Shown here: piece after piece, positions 39,454 to 46,759 of the stretch
Numbering within the stretch: the stretch's first letter is position 1
How the letters are laid out: each line of letters starts with the position of its first letter
NCBI RefSeq assembly: GCF_021026375.1
Contig: NZ_JAJNDB010000003.1
Location: 372,001 to 436,000, forward strand
DNA from: Actinomycetospora endophytica
GTDB taxonomy: Bacteria; Actinomycetota; Actinomycetes; Mycobacteriales; Pseudonocardiaceae
Reading direction: 5' to 3'
DNA: 64,000 nucleotides
Notes under the pieces: generated by a model
What the model was told of the DNA's origin: nothing
Databases searched by the model: none
The model's input: the letters and a program-made list of their open reading frames with translations, nothing else
Program-made: the position numbers and the translations under genes

Positions 39454-40998
39454 ATGACCGCGAGCCTGCGCGCCCTGCTCGAGCACGGGGTCGCGACCGG
39501 ACCGGACACCGTCGTGCTCGAGGACGCCGCCGACACCCTGACCTGGGCCGCGCTGCACGAGCGGGCGTGCGGGGTCGCCGCCGCCCTGGTCCGGGACGGG
39601 GTGGCGCCGCAGGACCGGGTGGTCTTCATCGGCCGGAACGACGTGCGCTACTTCGACGTGCTGTTCGGCTGCGCGCTGGCCGGGGCGGTGCTGGTCCCCC
39701 TGAACTGGCGCCTCCACGCCCGCGACCTGCTCGCGGTGGTCGAGGACTGCGGTGCCACGGTGGTCGTCGTCGACGACGCCGGGGCGCAGGCCCTCGCGCC
39801 CGTGGCCGACGCCCTCGCCGTCGTCGTCAGCCTCGATGCCCACCCCCGGTGGCCGGAGCTCGCGGCCTGGCGCGCCCCCGCTCGCGACCCGGAGGTCCCG
39901 GCGCGCCCCGAGGACATCGCCGTGCAGCTCTACACGAGCGGCACCACGGGGTCGCCCAAGGGCGCGATGTTCGCGAACGGCACCAACGTCGCGGCCCTGC
40001 TCGACGACATCTCCGTCGCGTGGGGCTTCACCGCCGACGACGTCAGCCTGCTGACCATGCCCCTGTTCCACATGGGCGGCCTCGCCTGGGCCCTCGCCGG
40101 GCTCGCCCGCGGCGCCCGCGGGATCGTCGTGCGCGACTTCGTGCCCGACCAGGTGCTGCGCACCATGCGCGACGAGCAGGTCACCCTCGCGTTCTGCGTC
40201 CCGACGATGCTCGCCGCGCTCTGCGCCGTCCCGGGCGCCGGCGACCTCCCGCTGGCGCTGCGTCAGATGGTCTACTCCGGCGCCCCGATCAGTCCGCCCG
40301 CGCTGGCCACCGCCCAGGCGACGCTGCGCTGCGACTTCGTCCAGATCTACGGGCTGACCGAGGCCACCGGCGCGTTCGCGCAGCTCCCGGCGGCCGACCA
40401 CCGCGGCGACGCCGCCCGCTCCGGCGTGATCCGCTCGGCCGGCACGCCGTACCCGTGGGTGGAGGTGACCGTCCGCGACCCCGAATCCGGCCGTGACGTG
40501 GGCGTCGGGGGGACCGGAGAGATCCTCACGCGGTCGCGGCAGAACATGGTCGGGTACTGGAACCGCCCGGAGGAGACCGCCGCCGTCCTCACCCCCGACG
40601 GCTGGCTGCGCACCGGCGACATCGGCTACCGCGACGGCTCCGGGCGCATCTACCTGCTCGACCGCGCGAAGGACGTCATCATCAGCGGCGGCGAGAACGT
40701 GTATCCGGTCGAGGTCGAGAACGTCCTGGCCGGACACCCCGACCTCGCCGAGGTCGCGGTGATCGGGGTCCCCGACCCGCACTGGGGCGAGACGGTCAAG
40801 GCCGTCGTCGTGCCACGGCCCGGGGCCACGCCCGACGCGGCCGCGATCATCGCCTGGTGCCGTGGGCACCTCGCCGGGTTCCAGTGCCCGACCAGCGTCG
40901 ACCTGGCCGAGACGCTGCCGCGCACGGCCACCGGTAAGGTCCGGAAGCCCTTGCTGCGCGCGCCGTACTGGCAGGGGCAGGACCGCGCCATCCACTGA
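39454..40998 (+). CDS. Acyl-CoA ligase (AMP-binding, FadD-like)
   Basis: 514 residues from ATG 39454. Motifs: LYTSGTTGSPKGAMF near residue 165, QIYGLTEATGAF near 300, DRAKDVIISGGENVYPVEVE near 405 and A10 RTATGKVRKPLL near 490. It carries no extra domain. Five bases separate it from the SnoaL-like gene and nine from the TetR gene downstream. With the other ligase at 34987 this makes two CoA ligases within 4.5 kb, suggesting two related acids or two entry points. Confidence 0.9.
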   Translation: MTASLRALLEHGVATGPDTVVLEDAADTLTWAALHERACGVAAALVRDGVAPQDRVVFIGRNDVRYFDVLFGCALAGAVLVPLNWRLHARDLLAVVEDCGATVVVVDDAGAQALAPVADALAVVVSLDAHPRWPELAAWRAPARDPEVPARPEDIAVQLYTSGTTGSPKGAMFANGTNVAALLDDISVAWGFTADDVSLLTMPLFHMGGLAWALAGLARGARGIVVRDFVPDQVLRTMRDEQVTLAFCVPTMLAALCAVPGAGDLPLALRQMVYSGAPISPPALATAQATLRCDFVQIYGLTEATGAFAQLPAADHRGDAARSGVIRSAGTPYPWVEVTVRDPESGRDVGVGGTGEILTRSRQNMVGYWNRPEETAAVLTPDGWLRTGDIGYRDGSGRIYLLDRAKDVIISGGENVYPVEVENVLAGHPDLAEVAVIGVPDPHWGETVKAVVVPRPGATPDAAAIIAWCRGHLAGFQCPTSVDLAETLPRTATGKVRKPLLRAPYWQGQDRAIH

Positions 40999-41007
40999 GG
41001 AACCGCC

Positions 41008-41604
41008 GTGAGCTCCCCTCCCCCGGCGAACGCGCCGAGCAAGGGTGACCGCACCCGGCGGCGCCTGCTGGACGCCGCCGCCGCGGAGATCGCCCGACGC
41101 GGGCCCGACGGCACCAGCCTCGCCGCCGTCGCCCGCCGCGCGGAGCTCAAGGCCGGCAGCGTCTACTTCCACTTCGACTCGCGCGACCACCTGATCGAGG
41201 CGGTCCTCGAGGAGGGGGTGCGGGAGTCGCTGCGCATCCTCGACGACGCGGTGTCCGCCCTGGCCGCCCCGAGCGCGGCCCCGGAGCGGCTCCGCGCTGC
41301 GGTGCGCGCCCACCTGCGGGCGATCGAGGAGCTGAGCGACTACGCGATGGTCGTCCTCGCCCCGCCGTTCCACACCGCCGGCGACCGGATGCCCGTCTAC
41401 CGGGACGCCCTGCGGACCTACCTCGCCCGCTGGACGGAGCTCATCTCCGACGCCCAGGACGCCGGAGTCCTCCCGGGGGGCACGGACCCCCGCAGCCTCC
41501 GGGATCTGGTGCTCGGGGGCCTCAACGCCTCCGGGCTCGCCGGGCGCCCGGTCGCGGACACCGCGCGGGCGATGGAGTCGCTGCTGGGACTCGACGACGG
41601 TTGA
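41008..41604 (+). CDS. TetR-family transcriptional regulator
   Basis: 198 residues from GTG 41008. Helix-turn-helix: RTRRRLLDAAAAEIARRG and TSLAAVARRAELKAGSVYFHF, then RDHLIEAVLEEG. The C-terminal half contains SDYAMVVLAPPFH, LRTYLARWTELI. It is cotranscribed with the acyl-CoA ligase. The palindrome at 38889 upstream of that run is the likely operator; a second near-palindrome (CCTCGA-N6-TCGAGG) overlaps its own stop at about 41605. Confidence 0.87.
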   Translation: MSSPPPANAPSKGDRTRRRLLDAAAAEIARRGPDGTSLAAVARRAELKAGSVYFHFDSRDHLIEAVLEEGVRESLRILDDAVSALAAPSAAPERLRAAVRAHLRAIEELSDYAMVVLAPPFHTAGDRMPVYRDALRTYLARWTELISDAQDAGVLPGGTDPRSLRDLVLGGLNASGLAGRPVADTARAMESLLGLDDG

Positions 41605-41631
41605 CCTCGAGCGCGGTCGAGGTCCTAGCGT
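41601..41631 (+). promoter_or_regulatory. Promoter of DUF2255 gene, leaderless
   Basis: TTGACC at 41601-41606 and TAGCGT at 41626-41631 (19-base spacing), then seven bases to ATG 41639. Leaderless transcription is expected. CCTCGA-N6-TCGAGG between the boxes may be an operator. Confidence 0.55.
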
Positions 41632-41638
41632 CGAGCGC

Positions 41639-42010
41639 ATGAGCTGGGCACCGGAGCAGCTGGAACGGATCGACTCGTCCGACGAACTGCGGATCGCGGC
41701 CCGCCGCGACGACGGCTCGCTGAGCCGCGCGCTGCCCATCTGGGTCGTACGCGTCGGCGACGACGTGTACGTGCGCACCTGGCACCGTCGCGAGACCGGG
41801 TGGTTCGGCCGCGTCGTCCGGACGGGACGCGCCCGCGTCAGCGTGCCCGGGGTGGAGGCCGACGTCGCCGTCGAGGACGTCGGCGCCGCACGGCGGGCCG
41901 AGGTCGACGCGGCCTATCAGGACAAGTACGGACGCTACGGCCGCTCGACCGTCGACGCGATGGTCGGCGAGGCGGCCGCGGCGTCCACCCTGCGGTTCGT
42001 CCCGGAGTAG
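41639..42010 (+). CDS. DUF2255-family small protein
   Basis: 123 residues from leaderless ATG 41639. The sequence resembles DUF2255 (SRALPIWVVRVGDDVYVRTWH, GWFGRVVRTGRARVSVPGVEADVAVEDV, YQDKYGRYGRSTVDAM), which has a split-barrel look similar to F420/FMN-binding pyridoxamine-oxidase-like proteins. It could bind F420 or flavin (inference). It begins right behind the TetR gene but with its own promoter. Confidence 0.75.
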   Translation: MSWAPEQLERIDSSDELRIAARRDDGSLSRALPIWVVRVGDDVYVRTWHRRETGWFGRVVRTGRARVSVPGVEADVAVEDVGAARRAEVDAAYQDKYGRYGRSTVDAMVGEAAAASTLRFVPE

Positions 42011-42023
42011 CGGGTCAGCCCGC
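42010..42023. terminator. Short hairpin at a convergent stop pair
   Basis: GCGGG (42010-42014) and CCCGC (42019-42023) surround TCAG; one stop forms the loop and the other ends at the stem base. Only five base pairs. Confidence 0.3.
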
Positions 42024-42398
42024 CTGGATCCACTGCGTGGCCTGGGCGCCGGTGGCGGCCCAGGTGATGCGGTCGGTCCGGCCGGCCAGCCGCGCCACCA
42101 GCGCCAGCCGCTCCCGCGAGGTACCCCGGACGCCGAAGCCCCGTCGCGCGGCGATCATCCCGGGGTCGAGCACCAGGACGCGCCGCGCCTTGTCGACCCG
42201 CTGTTCGAGCTTGGCGTCACTGCTGACGGCGGCGGTCGCGCCCGCTCCGCCGACCTGCTCGGCCCAGCGGGCGGCCGTGCGGGCCCCCTGCTCGTCGGCG
42301 CGGACGCTGATCACGAGGACGTCGGGTTGCTTCGCGTCGTCAGTGGTGTCGGTGGGACGGGGGGTGTCAGCTCGGCGACCGAGCGACGGGGAGGACAT
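42015..42398 (-). CDS. Small protein of unknown function
   Basis: 127 residues from ATG 42396-42398 with GAAGGAAC upstream. Not recognised. The first ~30 residues look disordered (SLGRRADTPRPTDTTDDAKQ). The rest alternates strands and helices like a small Rossmann-type fold: VLVISVRADEQGARTAARWAE, VDKARRVLVLDPGMIA, ERLALVARLAG, ITWAATGAQATQWI. No transmembrane segment or cysteine. It is convergent with DUF2255 and has a 507-base upstream gap, shared with the DUF805 gene. Confidence 0.6.
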   Translation of the reverse strand: MSSPSLGRRADTPRPTDTTDDAKQPDVLVISVRADEQGARTAARWAEQVGGAGATAAVSSDAKLEQRVDKARRVLVLDPGMIAARRGFGVRGTSRERLALVARLAGRTDRITWAATGAQATQWIQAG

Positions 42399-42905
42399 CG
42401 CGGTTCCTTCACGCATGAGATCCGAATCGGTGGCCCCTCTCGGGGTACCTCCCATCCTTCCACCCCGGACGGCGCCGACGGCCGTCGTACCGATTCGGCG
42501 TGCGGCACCTCCGACAACGAGAACGAATGACGGCGGACGCAACCTGCGGGGCCGCCGCGTCTCAGTATCCCGGCATCTCGCCCCCCGCTCCGCGCTCGCG
42601 CACGAACGCCCGCCCCGGCGGATCGGAACGGGCGACGCCGGCCGATCCCGTCCAGGTCGGAGCACGTCCGGGCATCGCCACAGCCGCTGACCGGCCCAGT
42701 CACGAGACGCAGGGGTTCTGCGACGCCCCGTGACAGCACGGGCCGGACCGATCGAGCGCGTCGCCGTCCGCTGACGCCGCGATAACACTTTGGGACTAGT
42801 CGATCGAGGGTGTTTCTCACCACACGTGATCTCACTACTCTCACCGGTTCCGGACAGACCGGGCCATCGTCGCTCAAAGACGACTCTCCGTGAGAGGCAG
42901 CAGCC
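42399..42905. other. 507-base intergenic region
   Basis: No gene is supported. CCGAATCGGT (about 42422) and ACCGATTCGG (about 42490) form an imperfect long-range hairpin in the leader of the reverse gene. CGCAG-GGGTT-CTGCG gives a small hairpin near 42710. From 42780 the DNA is less GC-rich, with TACTCT at 42836-42841 as a possible -10 for the DUF805 gene and GTCGTC/GACGAC-type pairing just before its start. No riboswitch family was recognised. Confidence 0.5.
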
Positions 42906-43334
42906 ATGCAGTGGTACCTGAAGGCACTCAAGCAGTACGCCGACTTCAGCGGCCGCGCGCGCCGCACCGAGTTCTGGATGTTCGTGCTGATCAGCTTCAT
43001 CATCTCGCTCGTGCTGGCGATCATCGACTCCGCGATCGGGACGGCACACCTGTACTCCTCGGGCGGCGCGGCCTACTACAGCCCCGGCATCCTCGGCGGG
43101 ATCTACTCCCTCGCCGTGCTCATCCCGACCATCGCGGTGACGGTGCGCCGCCTGCACGACACCGACCGGTCCGGCTGGTGGTTCTTCATCCAGCTCATCC
43201 CGATCGTCGGCTCGATCGTCCTGCTGGTGTTCATGTGCCTCGAGGGCACGCGCGGGCCGAACCGCTTCGGCCTCGACCCCAAGGCGGCGACGACGACGAG
43301 CGAGCAGCCGGGCCACCCGGCCATGCCGGCCTGA
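42906..43334 (+). CDS. DUF805 membrane protein
   Basis: 142 residues from ATG 42906, GAGAGGCAGC upstream. DUF805 signature: YLKALKQYADFSGRARRTEFWMF at the N-terminus, four membrane helices, RRLHDTDRSGWWFFIQLIPIVG and EGTRGPNRFGLDP near the end. Function of the family is unknown; it is an inner-membrane protein. Convergent with a P450, separated by a perfect 12-base-pair hairpin. Confidence 0.93.
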   Translation: MQWYLKALKQYADFSGRARRTEFWMFVLISFIISLVLAIIDSAIGTAHLYSSGGAAYYSPGILGGIYSLAVLIPTIAVTVRRLHDTDRSGWWFFIQLIPIVGSIVLLVFMCLEGTRGPNRFGLDPKAATTTSEQPGHPAMPA

Positions 43335-43358
43335 GGCCGGTCCGCAGTACTCCATGCC

Positions 43359-43390
43359 GCCGGTGAGCGCCGCGTAACGCGCTCACCGGC
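43359..43390. terminator. Perfect 12-base-pair hairpin
   Basis: GCCGGTGAGCGC (43359-43370) and GCGCTCACCGGC (43379-43390) around eight bases. The stop of the reverse P450 gene (43383-43385) sits inside the right arm. Confidence 0.8.
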
Positions 43391-44657
43391 CGGCGTCGAG
43401 CGGGAGCCGGGAGAACTCGCTCAGCAGCAGCGACCGGCGCCGCTCGGCCCCGGGCAGCCGTCGCAACCGCGGCATGCGGGTGGCCAGCTCCGTCAGCGCC
43501 ACGCGTCCCTCGAGGCGGGCCAGCGACGCCCCGAGGCAGTAGTGGATGCCGCCGGAGAACGCGAGGTGCTCGGCCGCCGTCGTCCGGGTCGGGTCGAAGG
43601 TGTCGGGGTCGGTGTGCACCGCCGGGTCCCGACCGGCCGCGCCGAGCATCGCCAGCACGGTGGTGTCCGGCGCGATGGTGCGATCGCCGAGCTCGACCTC
43701 GACGTGCGGCACGCGCGCGGTGAACTGGACGGGCGGGTCGTAGCGCAGAGTCTCCTCGACGACGGCGGGGGCGCCCGCCGCCGGGTCGTCGACCAGCTGC
43801 TGCCAGGGCTCGCCGGTGTCGAGCATCGCGGCGACGGCGTTGCCGATCAGTCCGCTGGTCGTCTCGAACCCTCCGAGCAGCAGCAGGACGGCCAGGCTCA
43901 CCGCCTCGTCGTCGGAGACGTCCTCGGCCGCGAGCCGGTCCAGGACGTCGCCGTCGCCCTCCGAGCGCCCTGCCCGACGGCGGTCCAGCAGCCCGGACAT
44001 CAGCGCCCGGAGCTCGACCACCGCGCGCTCCAGTCGGTGCAGCGCGCGCAGGGAGCGCACCCCGCCCAGCCCGGCGCCGACCGCCCGGCCCCAGTGCGCG
44101 AACGCGTCGGCGTCGGCGTCCGGCACCCCGAGGATGTCGGCGATGATCGCGACCGGCAGCGGGACGGCGACCGCGGAGACCAGGTCGAAGCGGCCGAGTC
44201 GCACCGCCCGATCGACCAATCGCGCCGCCATCCGCACGGCGAGGTCCTCGCGGGCGGCGACCCGCGCCGGGGTGAAGACCGGGGCCACCAGCCGTCGCAG
44301 TCGGGTGTGCTCCGGCGGGTCGAGGCCGAGCACGGACAGGTCGACCGGTTCCAGCAGCGGGTCCCGTGTCCCGTCGACGGCGCCGCCCGGGGTGCCGCCG
44401 GCGCGGGTGCGGACGCCGTAGCGCCGGTCGCGGACGACCTGTTCGCACGCCGCCGCCGTCGCCACGACCATCACCCCGCCGCGGCTCGCGAACGGCTGCG
44501 GACCCTCGCGCAACTGCCGGTGGATCGCGTGCGGGTCGTCGATCCACGGCCGGTAGAGCAGCCGGAGCACCGGGTCGCCGGCGAGCGCGAGCACCCGGCC
44601 GCCGCCGCGCATCACCGCCAGGCGAGCCCCCAGACGCACATCCCGGACCAGGTCCAT
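43383..44657 (-). CDS. Cytochrome P450
   Basis: 424 residues from ATG 44655-44657 with GGAGGGGGAG upstream. I-helix LLLGGFETTSG near residue 240, ExxR as EETLR near 290, heme loop FSGGIHYCLGASLARLEG near 355. An N-terminal hydrophobic stretch is lacking, so it is soluble. It is the last gene of a five-gene reverse operon (64 bases after the SnoaL-like gene). Redox partners are not nearby. The short C-terminus LSEFSRLPLDAGR is formed partly from hairpin sequence. Confidence 0.92.
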   Translation of the reverse strand: MDLVRDVRLGARLAVMRGGGRVLALAGDPVLRLLYRPWIDDPHAIHRQLREGPQPFASRGGVMVVATAAACEQVVRDRRYGVRTRAGGTPGGAVDGTRDPLLEPVDLSVLGLDPPEHTRLRRLVAPVFTPARVAAREDLAVRMAARLVDRAVRLGRFDLVSAVAVPLPVAIIADILGVPDADADAFAHWGRAVGAGLGGVRSLRALHRLERAVVELRALMSGLLDRRRAGRSEGDGDVLDRLAAEDVSDDEAVSLAVLLLLGGFETTSGLIGNAVAAMLDTGEPWQQLVDDPAAGAPAVVEETLRYDPPVQFTARVPHVEVELGDRTIAPDTTVLAMLGAAGRDPAVHTDPDTFDPTRTTAAEHLAFSGGIHYCLGASLARLEGRVALTELATRMPRLRRLPGAERRRSLLLSEFSRLPLDAGR

Positions 44658-44721
44658 CGCTCCCCCTCCACCATCGCGACCCAGCGTGGCAGGACCGGCC
44701 GCCGTCGCGAAGCGTCGATGA

Positions 44722-45210
44722 TCAGCCGGCGGCCGCCCCGGGATCGCTGCGCAGGAGCTTGAGCAGGTAGGCACCGCCGATCTCGCCGTTCCGCGGCGGC
44801 AGCGCCCCGAGCTGGCGCATCATGTCGGTGATCTCGTACTGCGCGAGGTAGTGCGAGAGCAGCCCGTCGGTGAAGCGCAGGAAGACGTCGCAGCCGTACA
44901 CGTCGAACCGCGCCTCGGGAGCGAGCTGCGGCGGCCCGGACCCCTGCTGGCGGAACAGGACCAGCGCCCGGCCGTCGTCGGGAGCGGTGAAGAGCTGGAC
45001 CTCCTCGAACGACACGTCCGGCATGACCGACCAGATCCGGTCGATGTAGCGCGTCATCTCGGCGCGGTCGGTGATCGGGTGCGGCCAGAACACCGTGTCC
45101 TCCCACCGGCAGTCCGGGTGGAGCAGCTCCAGCACCCGGTCGGTCTCGTGGGAGTTCCACGCGTCCAGCCAGCGGGTGGCGAACTCCCGCAGCTCCGGGA
45201 CACCCGTCAT
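44722..45210 (-). CDS. SnoaL-like / NTF2-fold protein
   Basis: 162 residues, ATG 45208-45210 overlapping the stop of the crotonase homologue by four bases. NTF2-fold features: RWLDAWNSHETDRVLELLHPDCRWEDT, DRAEMTRYIDRIWSVMPDV, ALVLFRQQGSG and FDVYGCDVFLRFTDGLLSHY. Asp/His residues of ketosteroid-isomerase type cannot be matched with certainty. It probably binds or isomerises the pathway intermediate made by the ligase and crotonase-like proteins. Confidence 0.8.
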   Translation of the reverse strand: MTGVPELREFATRWLDAWNSHETDRVLELLHPDCRWEDTVFWPHPITDRAEMTRYIDRIWSVMPDVSFEEVQLFTAPDDGRALVLFRQQGSGPPQLAPEARFDVYGCDVFLRFTDGLLSHYLAQYEITDMMRQLGALPPRNGEIGGAYLLKLLRSDPGAAAG

Positions 45211-45998
45211 GACGACGACCCCAGCCGCTCGGTGGCCCGGCTCCGCCCGGACTTCAGCCGGTCGAGACCCTCCGCGATCCGCTGGGAGAACAGACCGCGG
45301 CCGAGCAGGTCGTGGGTGACCCGCAGCTCGTAGGCGGTCGCGGCGGCGTGGTCCATGTGCGAGGCCCGCAGCGCGACCTCCTTGAGGATCGTCGTGAGTT
45401 CGGCGCCGTGCTCGGCGATCTGCGTGGCCAGCCGCAGTGCGGACTCCCGCAGCTGCCCCACCGGGACGACCTCGTCGACGAGCCCGCAGCGGTGCGCCTC
45501 GTGGGCATCGATCGGGTCGCCGGTGAACAGCATCCGGCGGGCGCGCTGGCTGTTCGTCTTGCGCAGCATCGCGTGGTAGAAGCCGTTCATCCCGTACTTG
45601 ACCTGCGTCGAGCCGAACGCGGCGTTCTCGGACGCGATGGTGATGTCGCACATGTTCGCGACGTCCATGCCGTATCCGGGCGCCACCCCGGCGACCGCCG
45701 CGATCGTGGGCTTGCGGAAATCGTAGATGGTCGACATCAGCCGGTAGGCGAGGTCGGTGAACCGCGCGAGGTCGTCACCGGAGGCGCCGTTCAGCACGTC
45801 GAGGGCCCAACCGGAACAGAAGTACTCCTCGGTGCCGATGAACAGCACCGCCGCGACCTCGTCGTCGTACGCCCACGCCTCGAGCGCGGCGGGAATGTCC
45901 CGGTGCAGTTCCCAGCCCAGGGCGTTGCGCTTCTCGGGATGGTTCAGCTGCAGAATCCCGACGCCGTTCTCGACGGACGTCTTCAGGTAGTCGGTCAC
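45207..45998 (-). CDS. Crotonase-superfamily protein without the catalytic glutamates (B)
   Basis: 263 residues from GTG 45996-45998, with GGGGGAAGAA. Crotonase fold is clear: GVGILQLNHPEKRNALGWEL, EYFCSGWALDV, GVAPGYGMDVANMCD. The usual P-E of the first catalytic Glu reads STQVKYGMN (no Glu), and the second Glu place is Arg in ARRMLFTG. The oxyanion-hole glycines are also altered. Simple enoyl-CoA hydration is therefore unlikely; a binding, isomerase, hydrolase or partner-subunit role is more likely. Translationally coupled on both sides by four-base overlaps. Confidence 0.85.
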   Translation of the reverse strand: MTDYLKTSVENGVGILQLNHPEKRNALGWELHRDIPAALEAWAYDDEVAAVLFIGTEEYFCSGWALDVLNGASGDDLARFTDLAYRLMSTIYDFRKPTIAAVAGVAPGYGMDVANMCDITIASENAAFGSTQVKYGMNGFYHAMLRKTNSQRARRMLFTGDPIDAHEAHRCGLVDEVVPVGQLRESALRLATQIAEHGAELTTILKEVALRASHMDHAAATAYELRVTHDLLGRGLFSQRIAEGLDRLKSGRSRATERLGSSS

Positions 45999-46759
45999 TT
46001 CTTCCCCCGCACCCGTGAATAGGCCTGCCCGATGCGTTCGACGACGTCGGTGTGCCAGACCACCTCGCGGTAGGCGAGGGTCTCGTAGGTCAGGGCGCTG
46101 ATCGGGTCCATCGCCGGCGACCGGCGGGCCAGCTCCTTGTTGTTCACCGCCGACCGCGTGGTGGTCTCGGCGATCGACCGGGCCAGGTCCGTCGCGGCCG
46201 CGACCACTCCCCCGGCCGGCACCATCCGATCCAGCAGTCCGATCCGCAGCGCTTCCCGGGCATCGACACGGTCGCCGCTGAACGTCAGCAGCTTGGCCTG
46301 GCTCAGCCCGACGATCTTCCACAGCGGCGAGAAGTACGGCGTCAGGCCCATCTTGATCTGCGGGTAGCCCATGACGACGTTGTCGGCGCCGATGCGGATG
46401 TCGGAGAACACCGCGATGTCGCAGCCACCGCCGAGCGCCGGCCCGCCGACGGCGGCGATGGTCGGCTTCCGGTAGTCGAGCAGCGTCCCGTAGGCGCGCA
46501 GGCAGGCCTCGGAGTAGATCCCGCGGGACTCGGGGGTGAAGCCGGACTGCAGGTCGAGGTCGAGCCCGGCGCAGAACACGTCCTCGCCACCGGTGATGAC
46601 CACCGCCGCGACGTCGTCGTCGTACGCCCAGGCGTCGAGGTTGTCGCTGATCGCGGTCAGCATCCCGACCGACAGGGCATTGCGCCGGTCCCATCGGTCG
46701 AAGGTGATGGTGCCGACGCCGTCCTCGACCGCGATCCGGGTGTCCGGTCCGGGTGTCAC
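45995..46759 (-). CDS. Crotonase-superfamily protein without the catalytic glutamates (A)
   Basis: 254 residues from GTG 46757-46759, AGGAGGAGA upstream. Strong fold match: GVGTITFDRWDRRNALSVGM, VFCAGLDLDLQ and GPALGGGCDIAVFSD, so the oxyanion hole is intact. First catalytic Glu is Gln (MGYPQIKMGLTP) and the second position is Ala/Lys (SQAKLLTFSG). It and protein B are about one third identical by eye and are adjacent, overlapping genes, so they may form one mixed trimer/hexamer. Start overlaps the ligase stop (GTGA). Confidence 0.86.
   Translation of the reverse strand: MTPGPDTRIAVEDGVGTITFDRWDRRNALSVGMLTAISDNLDAWAYDDDVAAVVITGGEDVFCAGLDLDLQSGFTPESRGIYSEACLRAYGTLLDYRKPTIAAVGGPALGGGCDIAVFSDIRIGADNVVMGYPQIKMGLTPYFSPLWKIVGLSQAKLLTFSGDRVDAREALRIGLLDRMVPAGGVVAAATDLARSIAETTTRSAVNNKELARRSPAMDPISALTYETLAYREVVWHTDVVERIGQAYSRVRGKK

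Noticed and set aside
42640..42760. A possible ydaO/c-di-AMP-type riboswitch in the gap before DUF805
   Set aside because: Only short hairpins are seen and the conserved core sequences of that family were not found.
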